This document shows, one piece after another, positions 53,404 through 61,642 of a DNA stretch of 64,000 nt. Source of the DNA: Chitinilyticum litopenaei DSM 21440 (GTDB taxonomy: Bacteria; Pseudomonadota; Gammaproteobacteria; Burkholderiales; Chitinibacteraceae). The notes beneath the pieces were generated by a model. It searched no databases. It was given only the letters and a program-made list of their open reading frames with translations, and had not been told where the DNA came from. Position numbers and translations under genes: made by a program. The stretch spans positions 1 to 64,000 of the forward strand of contig NZ_ATZJ01000017.1 of NCBI RefSeq assembly GCF_000428145.1, in the 5' to 3' direction. Within the stretch, counting starts at the first letter, position 1. Each line of letters begins with the position of its first letter.

Positions 53404-54088
53404 CCGTCGCGCCGGGTTGCTGTTTTTCCAGCAGGTAGCCCAAGCCGCGGATCGTACGGATCACCACGCCGCACGGTTCCAGCTTCTTGCGCAGGCGATG
53501 GACATACACTTCGATGGCATTGAGGCCAACCTCGGCGTTTTCATTGCCGAGTTCGCTGACGATCTGTTCCTTGGTGACCACGCGGTCGATGTTGGACATC
53601 AGAATTTCGAGTACCGTCAGTTCGCGAGCGGAAAGGTCGAGCGGATTGTCATTGCACCAGGCACGCTGGCCGGCGCGATCCAGGCGCAGATTGCCGAGTT
53701 GCTGCACCGACTGCGGCAGGATCTGGCTGCGGCGCAGCAGGGCGCGCAAGCGGGCTTCCAGCTCGGCGAATTCAAAAGGCTTGGGCAGATAGTCGTCAGC
53801 ACCGGCATCCAGGCCGGCAACGCGGTCTTCCAGGCCATCCAGCGCGGTGAGCAGCAGTATGGGCATGGAAGGCTTGTGCTGACGTACGTGGCGCAGTACG
53901 GACAGGCCGTCCATATTGGGCAGACCGATGTCCAGTACCACGACATCGTAATCGTTATGCAGCAAAATCTGCATTGCCAGCGCACCATCGTTGACGCAAT
54001 CTACCTGGAAATCGGCTTGGGACAGGCTGGTTTTCAGCGCATCGGCGAGGATCAGGTCGTCTTCTGCAAGAAAGAGGCGGGTAGCCAT
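53390..54088 (-). CDS. OmpR-family response regulator, TctD/QseB type
   Basis: The 232-residue regulator has a receiver domain (Asp53 in VVVLDIGLPNMDG, Lys in LPKPFEF) and a winged-helix C-terminal domain ending VIRTIRGLGYLLEK. It is transcribed first, followed by its kinase with a 14-nt overlap. Targets are unknown. Confidence 0.94.
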   Translation of the reverse strand: MATRLFLAEDDLILADALKTSLSQADFQVDCVNDGALAMQILLHNDYDVVVLDIGLPNMDGLSVLRHVRQHKPSMPILLLTALDGLEDRVAGLDAGADDYLPKPFEFAELEARLRALLRRSQILPQSVQQLGNLRLDRAGQRAWCNDNPLDLSARELTVLEILMSNIDRVVTKEQIVSELGNENAEVGLNAIEVYVHRLRKKLEPCGVVIRTIRGLGYLLEKQQPGATDAAQ

Positions 54089-54155
54089 GCGGGAACTCCA
54101 TTTGTAAGTCTAAACTTACCGCTGAGTGTAGCGTTAATTTCTGCTTAGCCCAAGC

Positions 54156-55268
54156 TCAATTTTTTGCACCCAAGGCACGCGCGCGCAAAAGTCTCTGTTC
54201 TGAAAGCTCTTTTGTAATCTCGTGATCTTTGCCGTTTGTCAGCCAGCCTGAAAGCTGCGATTCGACAAGGCCGCTCAGTGCGGCAATCCACTCGGCCTGG
54301 TCGTTCAGGCAGGGAATGTAACGGTATTCCCGCCCGCCTGCCGCCAGATAATCCTGCTTGCCTTCCAGGGCGATTTCTTCGAGCGTTTCCAGGCAATCGG
54401 CGACAAATCCCGGGCAGATGACATCCAGTACGCCCGCGCCGCGCTTGCCCAGTTCATGCAGCGTATCCGTCGTGTAGGGCTTTAGCCATTCAGCCTTGCC
54501 AAAGCGTGACTGAAAGGACAGCCCCCATTGCTCCTTGTTCAGCCCCAGTGCCTCGGCGAGCAGCCTCGCCGTCTTGTGGCAATGGCAGAAATAGGGGTCG
54601 CCCTTGTCCAGCGTGTAGCGTGGCACACCATGAAAGCTCATCAGCAGGTAGTCGCCGCGCCCGTTGCTTTGCCAGTGCCCGCGTACCCGGCTGGCCAGTG
54701 CGTCGATGTAGCCGGGGTGGTCATGAAAGCTGCGCACGGTGCGCAAGCCGGGCTGATTGCGCAGCTGCGCAAACGTCCGGGCTGCCTCATCAATCACGGT
54801 TGCGCTGGTGCTGGCGGAATACTGCGGATAAAGCGGTACGATCAGGATGCGGTCGCACCCCTCGGCTTTCAGCGCGGCAACGCCTTCCCTGATGCCCGGC
54901 TGGCCATAACGCATCGCATGGCGCACCCGCAGTTGCTGGCCATGCCGCTCACCCAGCCAGCCCTTGACCAGCTTGGCCTGCTTTTCGGTCCAGATCGCCA
55001 GTGGCGAGCCATCCTTTTGCCAGATGGCGGCGTATTTGGCCGCCGTTTTCCCCGGGCGAAAGGGCAGGATGAAGCCATGAAGGATGGGCAGCCAGAGCAG
55101 ACGGGGTAGCTCGACCACGCGCGGATCGGAAAGGAACTCCTTCAGCCAGGGGCGGATTGCCTTGGCGGTTGGCGCAGTTGGCGTGCCAAGATTGACCAGC
55201 AATACGCCAATGGCGGCTGCCTGATCGTGGCGAAAGGCGGGTTCGGCAAGAAAGCGCGGCATGGTCAT
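54156..55268 (-). CDS. hemH: Ferrochelatase
   Basis: The 370-residue enzyme inserts Fe(II) into protoporphyrin IX, the last step of haem synthesis. It has GVLLVNLGTPTAPT near the start, the PLYPQYSASTSAT loop, the LLMSFHGVPRY segment with the catalytic His, and the FVADCLETLEEI end. ATG 55268 or ATG 55262 are both possible starts. It lies 67 nt upstream of the regulator gene on the same strand. Confidence 0.96.
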   Translation of the reverse strand: MTMPRFLAEPAFRHDQAAAIGVLLVNLGTPTAPTAKAIRPWLKEFLSDPRVVELPRLLWLPILHGFILPFRPGKTAAKYAAIWQKDGSPLAIWTEKQAKLVKGWLGERHGQQLRVRHAMRYGQPGIREGVAALKAEGCDRILIVPLYPQYSASTSATVIDEAARTFAQLRNQPGLRTVRSFHDHPGYIDALASRVRGHWQSNGRGDYLLMSFHGVPRYTLDKGDPYFCHCHKTARLLAEALGLNKEQWGLSFQSRFGKAEWLKPYTTDTLHELGKRGAGVLDVICPGFVADCLETLEEIALEGKQDYLAAGGREYRYIPCLNDQAEWIAALSGLVESQLSGWLTNGKDHEITKELSEQRLLRARALGAKN

Positions 55269-55547
55269 CGTCGTCCTGATGGCGGGGGCACGATGATAAC
55301 AAGGCTGCCGGTTCTGGAGTAGGCCATTCCGGCTGTCTCAGCCGTTTGTCTGGCTGACGGAGTGCCCGGAGTGTTGAATCGGCTGGAGGGTATTGTCACG
55401 TGGCTCAATCTGCATGTGCTTTCTGGCTTGATGGCCATGCATGTATGTGTTGGGGCTGACAAATTGCTGCATTTTGGCTGAGATTCTTACGATGTGCGTT
55501 TGCCGGGTGTCGGAATGTATGGGTTTTCCCTGCTGGTCTTGGATAGC
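55269..55547. other. Intergenic region, no gene seen
   Basis: Nothing coding is supported between hemH and the small gene at 55613. A GGGTATTG at 55388 recalls the palindrome family, but its right arm does not match. Confidence 0.4.
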
Positions 55548-55573
55548 ATTCATGCAATAAATTCATGCAATAA
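55548..55573. repeat. Tandem 13-bp repeat
   Basis: ATTCATGCAATAA occurs twice without a gap. It lies 40 nt upstream of the start of the small gene at 55613, in the -35/-10 region where an operator could be. Confidence 0.7.
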
Positions 55574-55612
55574 GTTCCGCTTGGCCTGTATCGATTAAAC
55601 GGAGGTATTCCC

Positions 55613-55810
55613 ATGAATCCCAAACAGTTGAGTGATCAGGAGCTGGTGCAGATCGAGATGCAGACCGATGTGATGCTGGAGTCCGCTAAGCCGCACTCGG
55701 TGCTGTACCAGACGGCTTATCGCTTGCGCCTGTACTTGCAGCTGGAGCAAATCCGCCGGGGTCTGTTCGGGCGGCAGGTTGCCAAGTTGCGCAACTACGC
55801 CGCGCAGTAG
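55613..55810 (+). CDS. Small protein of unknown function
   Basis: The 65-residue frame follows a near-perfect ribosome site (ACGGAGGTATTCCC). It is charged and helical, with no membrane segment: it begins MNPKQLSDQELVQIEMQ and has an Arg/Leu-rich second half (YRLRLYLQLEQIRRGLFGRQ). I know no family. The strong ribosome site and the dedicated terminator support a real gene. The tandem repeat upstream suggests regulation. Confidence 0.65.
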   Translation: MNPKQLSDQELVQIEMQTDVMLESAKPHSVLYQTAYRLRLYLQLEQIRRGLFGRQVAKLRNYAAQ

Positions 55811-55821
55811 CCTTCCACCGG

Positions 55822-55873
55822 CACCGCACAGCAAAAAGCCGAAGTATTTGCTTCGGCTTTTTGCTGTGCGGTG
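55822..55873. terminator. Perfect 23-bp bidirectional terminator
   Basis: Twenty-three bases pair without a mismatch around TATTTG, with AAAAA and TTTTT inside the stem. It separates the small gene and the convergent guaB and can end transcription from both. Confidence 0.92.
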
Positions 55874-55893
55874 GTTTGTCCAGAGACTGTGGA

Positions 55894-57363
55894 TCATTCC
55901 ATCCGGTAGTTCGGCGCTTCCTTGGTGATCTGCACATCGTGCACATGCGACTCGCGGATGCCGGCCGAGGTAATTTCGACAAATTCGGCCCTGGCGTGCA
56001 TGTCGGCAATGGTCGCGCAGCCGAGGTAGCCCATGGAAGAGCGGATACCGCCGACCAGCTGGTGCACGATGGCGGTCATCGGGCCCTTGTAGGCAACGCG
56101 GCCTTCGATGCCTTCCGGAACCAGCTTGTCCGCATCGGCGGTCTTGTCCTGGAAGTAGCGGTCGGACGAGCCGTTGGCGCCGGCCATGGCGCCCAGCGAA
56201 CCCATGCCGCGATAGCTCTTGTAGCTGCGGCCCTGGTAGAGCTCGACCTCGCCCGGCGCTTCTTCGGTGCCGGCAAAGAGGCCGCCCAGCATCACGCAAT
56301 GTGCGCCGGCGGCGAGTGCCTTGGCGATGTCGCCGGAATAGCGGATGCCGCCATCGGCAATCAGCGGCACGCCGGTGTCGGCCAGAGCCTTGGCGACGTT
56401 GGCGACCGCGGTGATTTGCGGAACGCCGACGCCGGCCACGATGCGCGTGGTGCAGATGGAGCCGGGGCCGATGCCGACCTTGACGCCGTCGGCGCCGGCA
56501 TCAACCAGCGCCAGCGCGGCGGCGGCGGTGGCGATATTGCCGCCAATCACCTGCACCTGCGGGAAGTTCTTCTTGACCCAGTTCACGCGATCCAGCACGC
56601 CCTGGCTGTGGCCGTGCGCGGTGTCAACGACGATCACGTCAACGCCGGCTTCGGCCAGCAGCTCGACGCGCTCTTCGGTACCTGCGCCCACGCCGACGGC
56701 TGCGCCGCAACGCAGGCGGCCCTGGTCGTCCTTGGCGGCATTCGGGTGTTCGCTGGTCTTGATGATGTCCTTGACGGTAATCAGGCCCTTCAGGCGGAAG
56801 GCGTCGTCGACGACCAGCACGCGCTCGAGGCGGTTCTCGTGCATCAGGCGGCGAGCCTCGTCGATGCTGGCACCTTCGCGCACGGTGACCAGGCGTTCGC
56901 GCGGGGTCATGATGTTGGCGACCGATTCATCCAGGCGCGATTCGAAGCGCAGGTCACGGTTGGTGACGATGCCGGCCACGGTGCCGCTGGCGTCGATCAC
57001 CGGCAGGCCGGAAATCTTGTGCTGACGCGTCAGTTGCAGCACATCGCGCACCAGCATGTTCGGCGCGATGGTGACCGGATCCTTGACGATGCCGGATTCG
57101 TAGCGCTTGACCTTGGAAACCTCGAAGGCCTGCGCCTTGGCATTCATGTTCTTGTGCACGATGCCCATGCCGCCTTCCTGCGCGATGGCAATGGCCAGAC
57201 GCGCTTCGGTGACGGTATCCATCGCGGCGGAAATCAGCGGGAGGTTGATGCGGATGTCGCGCGTCAGCTGGGTGGAAAGGTTGACGTCGCGCGGGAGAAT
57301 GTTGGAATGAGCGGGGACGAGCAGGACGTCGTCGAAGGTGAGGGCTTTCTGGACAACACGCAT
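55894..57363 (-). CDS. guaB: IMP dehydrogenase
   Basis: The 489-residue enzyme oxidizes IMP to XMP, the first step to GMP. It has the barrel start LTFDDVLLVPAHSN, two CBS domains (about 95-205), the active-site loop GIGPGSICTTR with the catalytic Cys, and the flap region MGSLGAM. Start at ATG 57363 behind AAGGA fits the family; the frame is open further upstream by chance. guaA is not adjacent. Confidence 0.96.
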   Translation of the reverse strand: MRVVQKALTFDDVLLVPAHSNILPRDVNLSTQLTRDIRINLPLISAAMDTVTEARLAIAIAQEGGMGIVHKNMNAKAQAFEVSKVKRYESGIVKDPVTIAPNMLVRDVLQLTRQHKISGLPVIDASGTVAGIVTNRDLRFESRLDESVANIMTPRERLVTVREGASIDEARRLMHENRLERVLVVDDAFRLKGLITVKDIIKTSEHPNAAKDDQGRLRCGAAVGVGAGTEERVELLAEAGVDVIVVDTAHGHSQGVLDRVNWVKKNFPQVQVIGGNIATAAAALALVDAGADGVKVGIGPGSICTTRIVAGVGVPQITAVANVAKALADTGVPLIADGGIRYSGDIAKALAAGAHCVMLGGLFAGTEEAPGEVELYQGRSYKSYRGMGSLGAMAGANGSSDRYFQDKTADADKLVPEGIEGRVAYKGPMTAIVHQLVGGIRSSMGYLGCATIADMHARAEFVEITSAGIRESHVHDVQITKEAPNYRME

Positions 57364-57468
57364 GGAGCAGAATCCTTGGACGCAAAGCCGCATTATACAG
57401 AAACGCTCCGTTTGCGCATATAGCATATCTTTTGCCGTCTGGCCGTTGTGGGTCTTTGCCGTGCAGGC

Positions 57469-57477
57469 TGCTAGAAT
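57469..57477 (+). promoter_or_regulatory. Extended -10 promoter of dsbB-oxyR
   Basis: TGCTAGAAT lies 51 nt upstream of the dsbB start and serves the dsbB-oxyR pair. Confidence 0.5.
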
Positions 57478-57528
57478 CGCCGTTTGCGCCGCATTGGCGC
57501 GTGGTTTTTGTCTCGGGGAGCAATGGCA

Positions 57529-58023
57529 ATGCGGTGGCGTCTGGGGTTTCTGGCTGTGGTGCTTTTTTGTGCGGCGGCAATCGGCTTCGCCCTTTATCAG
57601 CAGTATTACGAATTCAAGGATCCGTGCCCGCTGTGCATCTTCCAGCGCATCGCCATCATTGCCTGTGGCCTGGTGGCGCTGCTGGCCGCCTTGCTGCCAT
57701 TGCCACGCTGGGGTCGCTTCTGGCCTGCGCTGCTGAGTCTGGTTGCACTGGCCGGTCTGTCGATTTCCTTGCGGCAGGTGCACCTGCAGTATTTTGTCGA
57801 TGCCAGCAACCTGCCAAGTTGTGGCGCCGGTCTGGGTTTTCTGTTCGAAACCCAGCCTTGGCTGCAGGTCTTCGAGTCGGTGCTGGCCGGGCATGGCGAG
57901 TGTGCAGAGCGTGACGAAGTATTGGGCTTGAGTCTGGCAATCTGGGCCGGGCTGGGCTTTGTCGGGCTGGCTGCGTCCGGCTGGCTGATCCGCGCCTGGC
58001 AGCAAAAGGCGGTGCGCGCATGA
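57529..58023 (+). CDS. dsbB: Disulfide bond formation protein DsbB
   Basis: The 164-residue inner-membrane protein reoxidizes DsbA and passes electrons to quinone. It has four membrane segments and both cysteine pairs: Cys33/Cys36 (DPCPLC) and Cys98/Cys125 (LPSCGAG, GHGECAE). ATG 57529 has GGGGAG 8 nt upstream; ATG 57523 is too close to it. Its stop overlaps the start of an OxyR-type gene. Confidence 0.93.
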   Translation: MRWRLGFLAVVLFCAAAIGFALYQQYYEFKDPCPLCIFQRIAIIACGLVALLAALLPLPRWGRFWPALLSLVALAGLSISLRQVHLQYFVDASNLPSCGAGLGFLFETQPWLQVFESVLAGHGECAERDEVLGLSLAIWAGLGFVGLAASGWLIRAWQQKAVRA

Positions 58024-58958
58024 CCCTGACCGAACTGCGCTATATCGTTGCCGTGGCGCGCGAGCGGCATTTTGGGCGCGCAGCCGCCAGTTGTTTCGTT
58101 TCCCAGCCCACCCTGTCAGTCGCGGTCAAGAAGCTCGAGGACGAGCTGGGTGTGACGCTGTTCGAGCGTTCGGCCGGTGATGTGTCGCTCACGCCGATCG
58201 GCGAGCGCATTGTCGGGCAGGCCCAGACTGTGCTGGAAGAAGTCCAGCTCATCAAGCAGCTGGCCGAGCAGGGCAAGGATCCGCTGGCCGGCAGCCTGCG
58301 CGTCGGCATCATCTACACGATCAGCCCCTATCTCTTGCCATACCTGATTCCGGCCCTGCGCCTGCAGGCGCCGCAGATGCAGATGCTGCTGGAAGAGAAT
58401 TACACCTCGCGTCTGGCGGAGATGCTCAAGCAGGGCGAGATCGATGTGGCGATTCTGGCCGAGCCCTTCAGCGAGCCCGGTGTCGCCACGCAGGTTGTCT
58501 ATGAGGAGCCCTTTGTGGTGGCGACGCCCAAGGGGCACCCCTGGGAGGCGCAGCAGGAAATCCATTCCGAGCAGCTGGCCGACGAGAATGTGCTGTTGCT
58601 GTCGCCCGGCAACTGCTTTCGCGATCATGTGCTGCAAACCTGTCCGGATCTGAATCGTGAAAGTCTCGGGGCTGGCGGCAGTCTGCAGCGCACGCTGCAG
58701 GGCAGTTCGCTGACCACAATCCGGCACATGGTGGCTGGCGGTGTGGGGGTGACGGTCTTGCCGGCGACCTCGGTGACCGAGGCGGATGAGCATTTGCTGG
58801 CCATCCGGCCCTTTGTGCCGCCAGTGCCGACCCGGCGCGTCATGCTTGCCTGGCGGCGCAATTTTCCGCGTGCCGCCGCGGTTGAGGCCTTGCGGCAGGC
58901 GGTGCTGATTTCCGGCCTGCCGGAAGTGACTTTCCTGCCTGACGAGGGCGTGCATTAA
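58020..58958 (+). CDS. oxyR: LysR-type hydrogen peroxide sensor OxyR
   Basis: The 312-residue regulator has an N-terminal winged HTH (TELRYIVAVARERHFGRAA) and an OxyR-type sensor domain. The redox cysteines are at positions 199 (GNCFRD) and 208 (QTCPDL), the same numbers as in E. coli OxyR. The conserved TTIRHMVAGGVGVTVLPA follows. It should activate peroxide-defence genes on disulfide formation. Overlap with dsbB by ATGA makes them one operon. Confidence 0.92.
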   Translation: MTLTELRYIVAVARERHFGRAAASCFVSQPTLSVAVKKLEDELGVTLFERSAGDVSLTPIGERIVGQAQTVLEEVQLIKQLAEQGKDPLAGSLRVGIIYTISPYLLPYLIPALRLQAPQMQMLLEENYTSRLAEMLKQGEIDVAILAEPFSEPGVATQVVYEEPFVVATPKGHPWEAQQEIHSEQLADENVLLLSPGNCFRDHVLQTCPDLNRESLGAGGSLQRTLQGSSLTTIRHMVAGGVGVTVLPATSVTEADEHLLAIRPFVPPVPTRRVMLAWRRNFPRAAAVEALRQAVLISGLPEVTFLPDEGVH

Positions 58959-59000
58959 GCCGAGCGATGCAATCGGATGGGCTTTCGTCTGATTTGCCTG

Positions 59001-59049
59001 GGGTATGCGGCTGCAGCCTTTTTGTGTGAATGGCTGTGGCTGCATACCC
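59001..59049. repeat. 49-bp palindromic repeat, copy E
   Basis: GGGTATGCGGCTGCAGCC and GGCTGTGGCTGCATACCC pair, with some changes, around TTTTTGTGTGAAT. It lies between the convergent oxyR and SPOR-protein genes, 42 and 15 nt from the stops. Confidence 0.8.
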
Positions 59050-59064
59050 TGGTGTTTGATTTCT

Positions 59065-59829
59065 TTACTTGCTCCGTACCACCGGCTCGATGCCCATGCT
59101 TCTGAGCTTGGCGATGGCCGTGTCGGCTTCCGCCTTGTTGCGGAAGGGGCCGATCTGTACCCGGGTTTCCAGGTAGGCCGGGATGCCGGCCTTTTGCAGT
59201 TGCGCCAGCAGTTTCTCGGCTTTTGCGGCGTGCAGGAAAACGCCGGCCTGCACGATGTATTCACCTTTGGCTTCACCTCTTGGCTTGCCGCTGTCCGGAG
59301 GGGGGGCTGGCTGCGCGGCTTGCGCGTCAACGGACGCTGCTGGGCGTGTTGCAGTGTCGGGGGTGACCTGGGGGGCTGGTGTCGCGGCAGGCCTGCTGCC
59401 CGCTGGCCTTGCCGGGTGTTTCTCCCCGTTGCTGGCGGCAATGGTCGGGGCGGGTTGAATGCCGCGGCTGGTCGTCAGCGGGGTGATCGTCTGCGGAGTG
59501 GTCGTGGCAGGGCTGGGAGATGGGCTGGGTGGCGCTGTCGTGCTGACCGGTGAGGCGATGCTACTGGCGGCACTGGCCTCGGGACTGGAGGCGTCCGCTG
59601 GCGTGGGGGCTGGCGTAACAAGGGGAGTGTTGCTGGGCAAGGGCGGGGCAATGCGAGGCGTGGCGACTGCGGGTTCTGCGGGCGGCACTTGCTGCTTTTC
59701 CAGCCAGAGTATGGCTGCCAGTGCGCCGCCCAGTACGATTCCGGCGATGCCCAGGCGCCACAGCAGTTGCCCGCGCAGACGCCGCTGCTCCTCCTGCTGC
59801 AGGAGTGGATCAAAGGAATCATTGCTCAT
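59065..59829 (-). CDS. SPOR-domain inner-membrane protein (DedD/FtsN-like)
   Basis: The 254-residue protein has a short cytoplasmic N-terminus, one membrane helix (about 24-43), a Pro/Ala/Thr-rich periplasmic linker of about 130 residues and a C-terminal SPOR domain (about 187-254: YIVQAGVFLHAAKAEKLL, VQIGPFRNKAEAD). SPOR domains bind denuded septal peptidoglycan, so a role in cell division is likely. It does not lie in an accD-folC-dedD cluster here, so DedD or FtsN cannot be chosen. Confidence 0.85.
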   Translation of the reverse strand: MSNDSFDPLLQQEEQRRLRGQLLWRLGIAGIVLGGALAAILWLEKQQVPPAEPAVATPRIAPPLPSNTPLVTPAPTPADASSPEASAASSIASPVSTTAPPSPSPSPATTTPQTITPLTTSRGIQPAPTIAASNGEKHPARPAGSRPAATPAPQVTPDTATRPAASVDAQAAQPAPPPDSGKPRGEAKGEYIVQAGVFLHAAKAEKLLAQLQKAGIPAYLETRVQIGPFRNKAEADTAIAKLRSMGIEPVVRSK

Positions 59830-60048
59830 ATGCCAGGATCGCTTGGTTTGTTATACTGTAGGGCTATTTTGCCTGCGCATCGGATTGGCTCGGCTGTCGC
59901 CAAGCCTGAAAACGCCAGCGTTTTAATATAAATCTGTGTGCGTCTTAGCAGGCTCATGAGGCTAGCCCAGAATTTTGCCGCTGCCAACACTGGCTGGCGG
60001 GCTGTCGGTTTAAAACAACCCATGAAAACCAATCGGAGATACACAAAC

Positions 60049-60477
60049 ATGGCTATTGAACGCACCATTTCCATCGTAAAGCCGGACGCTGTAGGCAAGA
60101 ACGTGATCGGCAAGATTTATGATCGCTTCGAGTCCGCCGGCCTGAAGATCGTTGCCGCCAAGATGAAGCATCTGTCCCGCGCCGAAGCCGAAGGCTTTTA
60201 TGCCGTTCACAAGGAGCGCCCCTTCTTCAATGACCTGGTGAACTTCATGACCTCCGGTCCGGTGATGATCCAGGTTCTGGAAGGCGAAAATGCCATTCTG
60301 AAGAACCGCGAACTGATGGGTGCTACCGACCCGAAAAAGGCCGATGCCGGTACCATCCGTGCCGATTTCGCCGAGTCCATTGACGCCAACGCCGTACACG
60401 GTTCTGACAGCCCGGAAAACGCTGCCATCGAAATTGCCTACTTCTTCGCCTCCAGCGAAGTGTACGCAGGCCGCTGA
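60049..60477 (+). CDS. ndk: Nucleoside diphosphate kinase
   Basis: The 142-residue kinase transfers phosphate between NTPs and NDPs through His117 (NAVHGSDS). It has the family start ERTISIVKPDAVGKNVIG. ATG 60049 with CGGAGAT upstream is the start. It leads the conserved run ndk-rlmN-pilF-rodZ-ispG. Confidence 0.97.
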   Translation: MAIERTISIVKPDAVGKNVIGKIYDRFESAGLKIVAAKMKHLSRAEAEGFYAVHKERPFFNDLVNFMTSGPVMIQVLEGENAILKNRELMGATDPKKADAGTIRADFAESIDANAVHGSDSPENAAIEIAYFFASSEVYAGR

Positions 60478-60493
60478 TCAAGGAGTGATGGCA

Positions 60494-61642
60494 ATGTCGG
60501 TCAATCTGCTTGATTACGATGCCGAAGGCATGCTGGCGCTGATGGCCCAGTTTGGCGAGAAGCCCTTTCGTGGCAAGCAGCTGATGAAATGGGTTCACCA
60601 GCGCGGCGAGAGCGATTTCGCCGCCATGACCGATATTGCCAAGTCCTTTCGCGAGAAGCTGCAAGCCGGGGCTATGGTCACTGCCCCGGCCATGCTCGCC
60701 GAGCAGGTCGCCAGCGACGGTACGCACAAATGGCTGCTGGATGTGGGCGTTGGCAACGGCGTCGAAACCGTATTCATCCCCGAGGATGATCGCGGCACGC
60801 TCTGTGTTTCCAGCCAGGTGGGCTGTGCTCTCGAGTGTACGTTCTGCTCGACCGCTCGCCAGGGCTTCAATCGCAATCTCAGTACGGCGGAAATCATTGG
60901 CCAGCTCTGGTGGGCCAATCAACGGCTGTCGCACGAGGCCGCACGCATCGGTTCGGCGCAGGGGGGCGTGCAGAATGCAGATGCACGCATCGTGTCGAAT
61001 GTGGTGATGATGGGCATGGGCGAACCGCTGGCGAATTATGAAAATGTCGTGCGCGCGCTACGCCTGATGCTGGATGACAATGCCTATGGCCTGTCGCGCC
61101 GGCGCGTGACCCTGTCCACATCCGGGCTGGTGCCGGCCATGGATCGTCTGCGGGATGATTGCCCGGTTGCCCTGGCGGTCAGCCTGCATGCGTCCAATGA
61201 TCGCCTGCGCGATGAAATCGTGCCGATCAACAAGAAATATCCGATAAAAGAGCTGCTTGCGGCATGCAACCGCTATCTCGACAAGGCGCCCCGCGACTTT
61301 GTGACCTTCGAGTACATCATGCTCGAGGGCATCAATGATCAGCCCGAGCATGCGCGGGAATTGCTCGAGATTGCCAAGCAGGTTTCCTGCAAATTCAACC
61401 TGATTCCCTTCAATCCCTTCCCCAATTCAGGCTACAACCGCTCGTCGCGGGATGCTATTCTCCGTTTCCGGGATGTGCTCGCCGAAGGTGGCCAGGTCGT
61501 GACCGTGCGTAAAACCCGCGGTGACGACATTGACGCTGCCTGTGGTCAGCTCGCCGGTCAGGTCAAGGACCGGACCCGGCGCACTGCGCGCCAGTCCCAG
61601 ATCCAGACCGTGCATTTCCATAGAGGGGAGGCTGAGGATTGA
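60494..61642 (+). CDS. rlmN: Dual-specificity 23S rRNA/tRNA m2A methyltransferase RlmN
   Basis: The 382-residue radical SAM enzyme methylates A2503 of 23S rRNA and A37 of some tRNAs. The cluster cysteines are Cys111, Cys115 and Cys118 (CALECTFC); the methyl-carrying Cys is in the C-terminal DDIDAACGQL. ATG 60494 has AAGGAG 8 nt upstream; ATG 60488 is too near. The pilF start overlaps its stop. Confidence 0.96.
   Translation: MSVNLLDYDAEGMLALMAQFGEKPFRGKQLMKWVHQRGESDFAAMTDIAKSFREKLQAGAMVTAPAMLAEQVASDGTHKWLLDVGVGNGVETVFIPEDDRGTLCVSSQVGCALECTFCSTARQGFNRNLSTAEIIGQLWWANQRLSHEAARIGSAQGGVQNADARIVSNVVMMGMGEPLANYENVVRALRLMLDDNAYGLSRRRVTLSTSGLVPAMDRLRDDCPVALAVSLHASNDRLRDEIVPINKKYPIKELLAACNRYLDKAPRDFVTFEYIMLEGINDQPEHARELLEIAKQVSCKFNLIPFNPFPNSGYNRSSRDAILRFRDVLAEGGQVVTVRKTRGDDIDAACGQLAGQVKDRTRRTARQSQIQTVHFHRGEAED

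Noticed and set aside
55388..55436. Possible seventh palindrome copy beginning GGGTATTG
   Set aside because: Only the first eight bases match; the second half shows no complementary arm.
57364..58005. Upstream in-frame extension of guaB
   Set aside because: The frame stays open by chance through the divergent dsbB gene; IMP dehydrogenase clearly begins at 57363 with a ribosome site.
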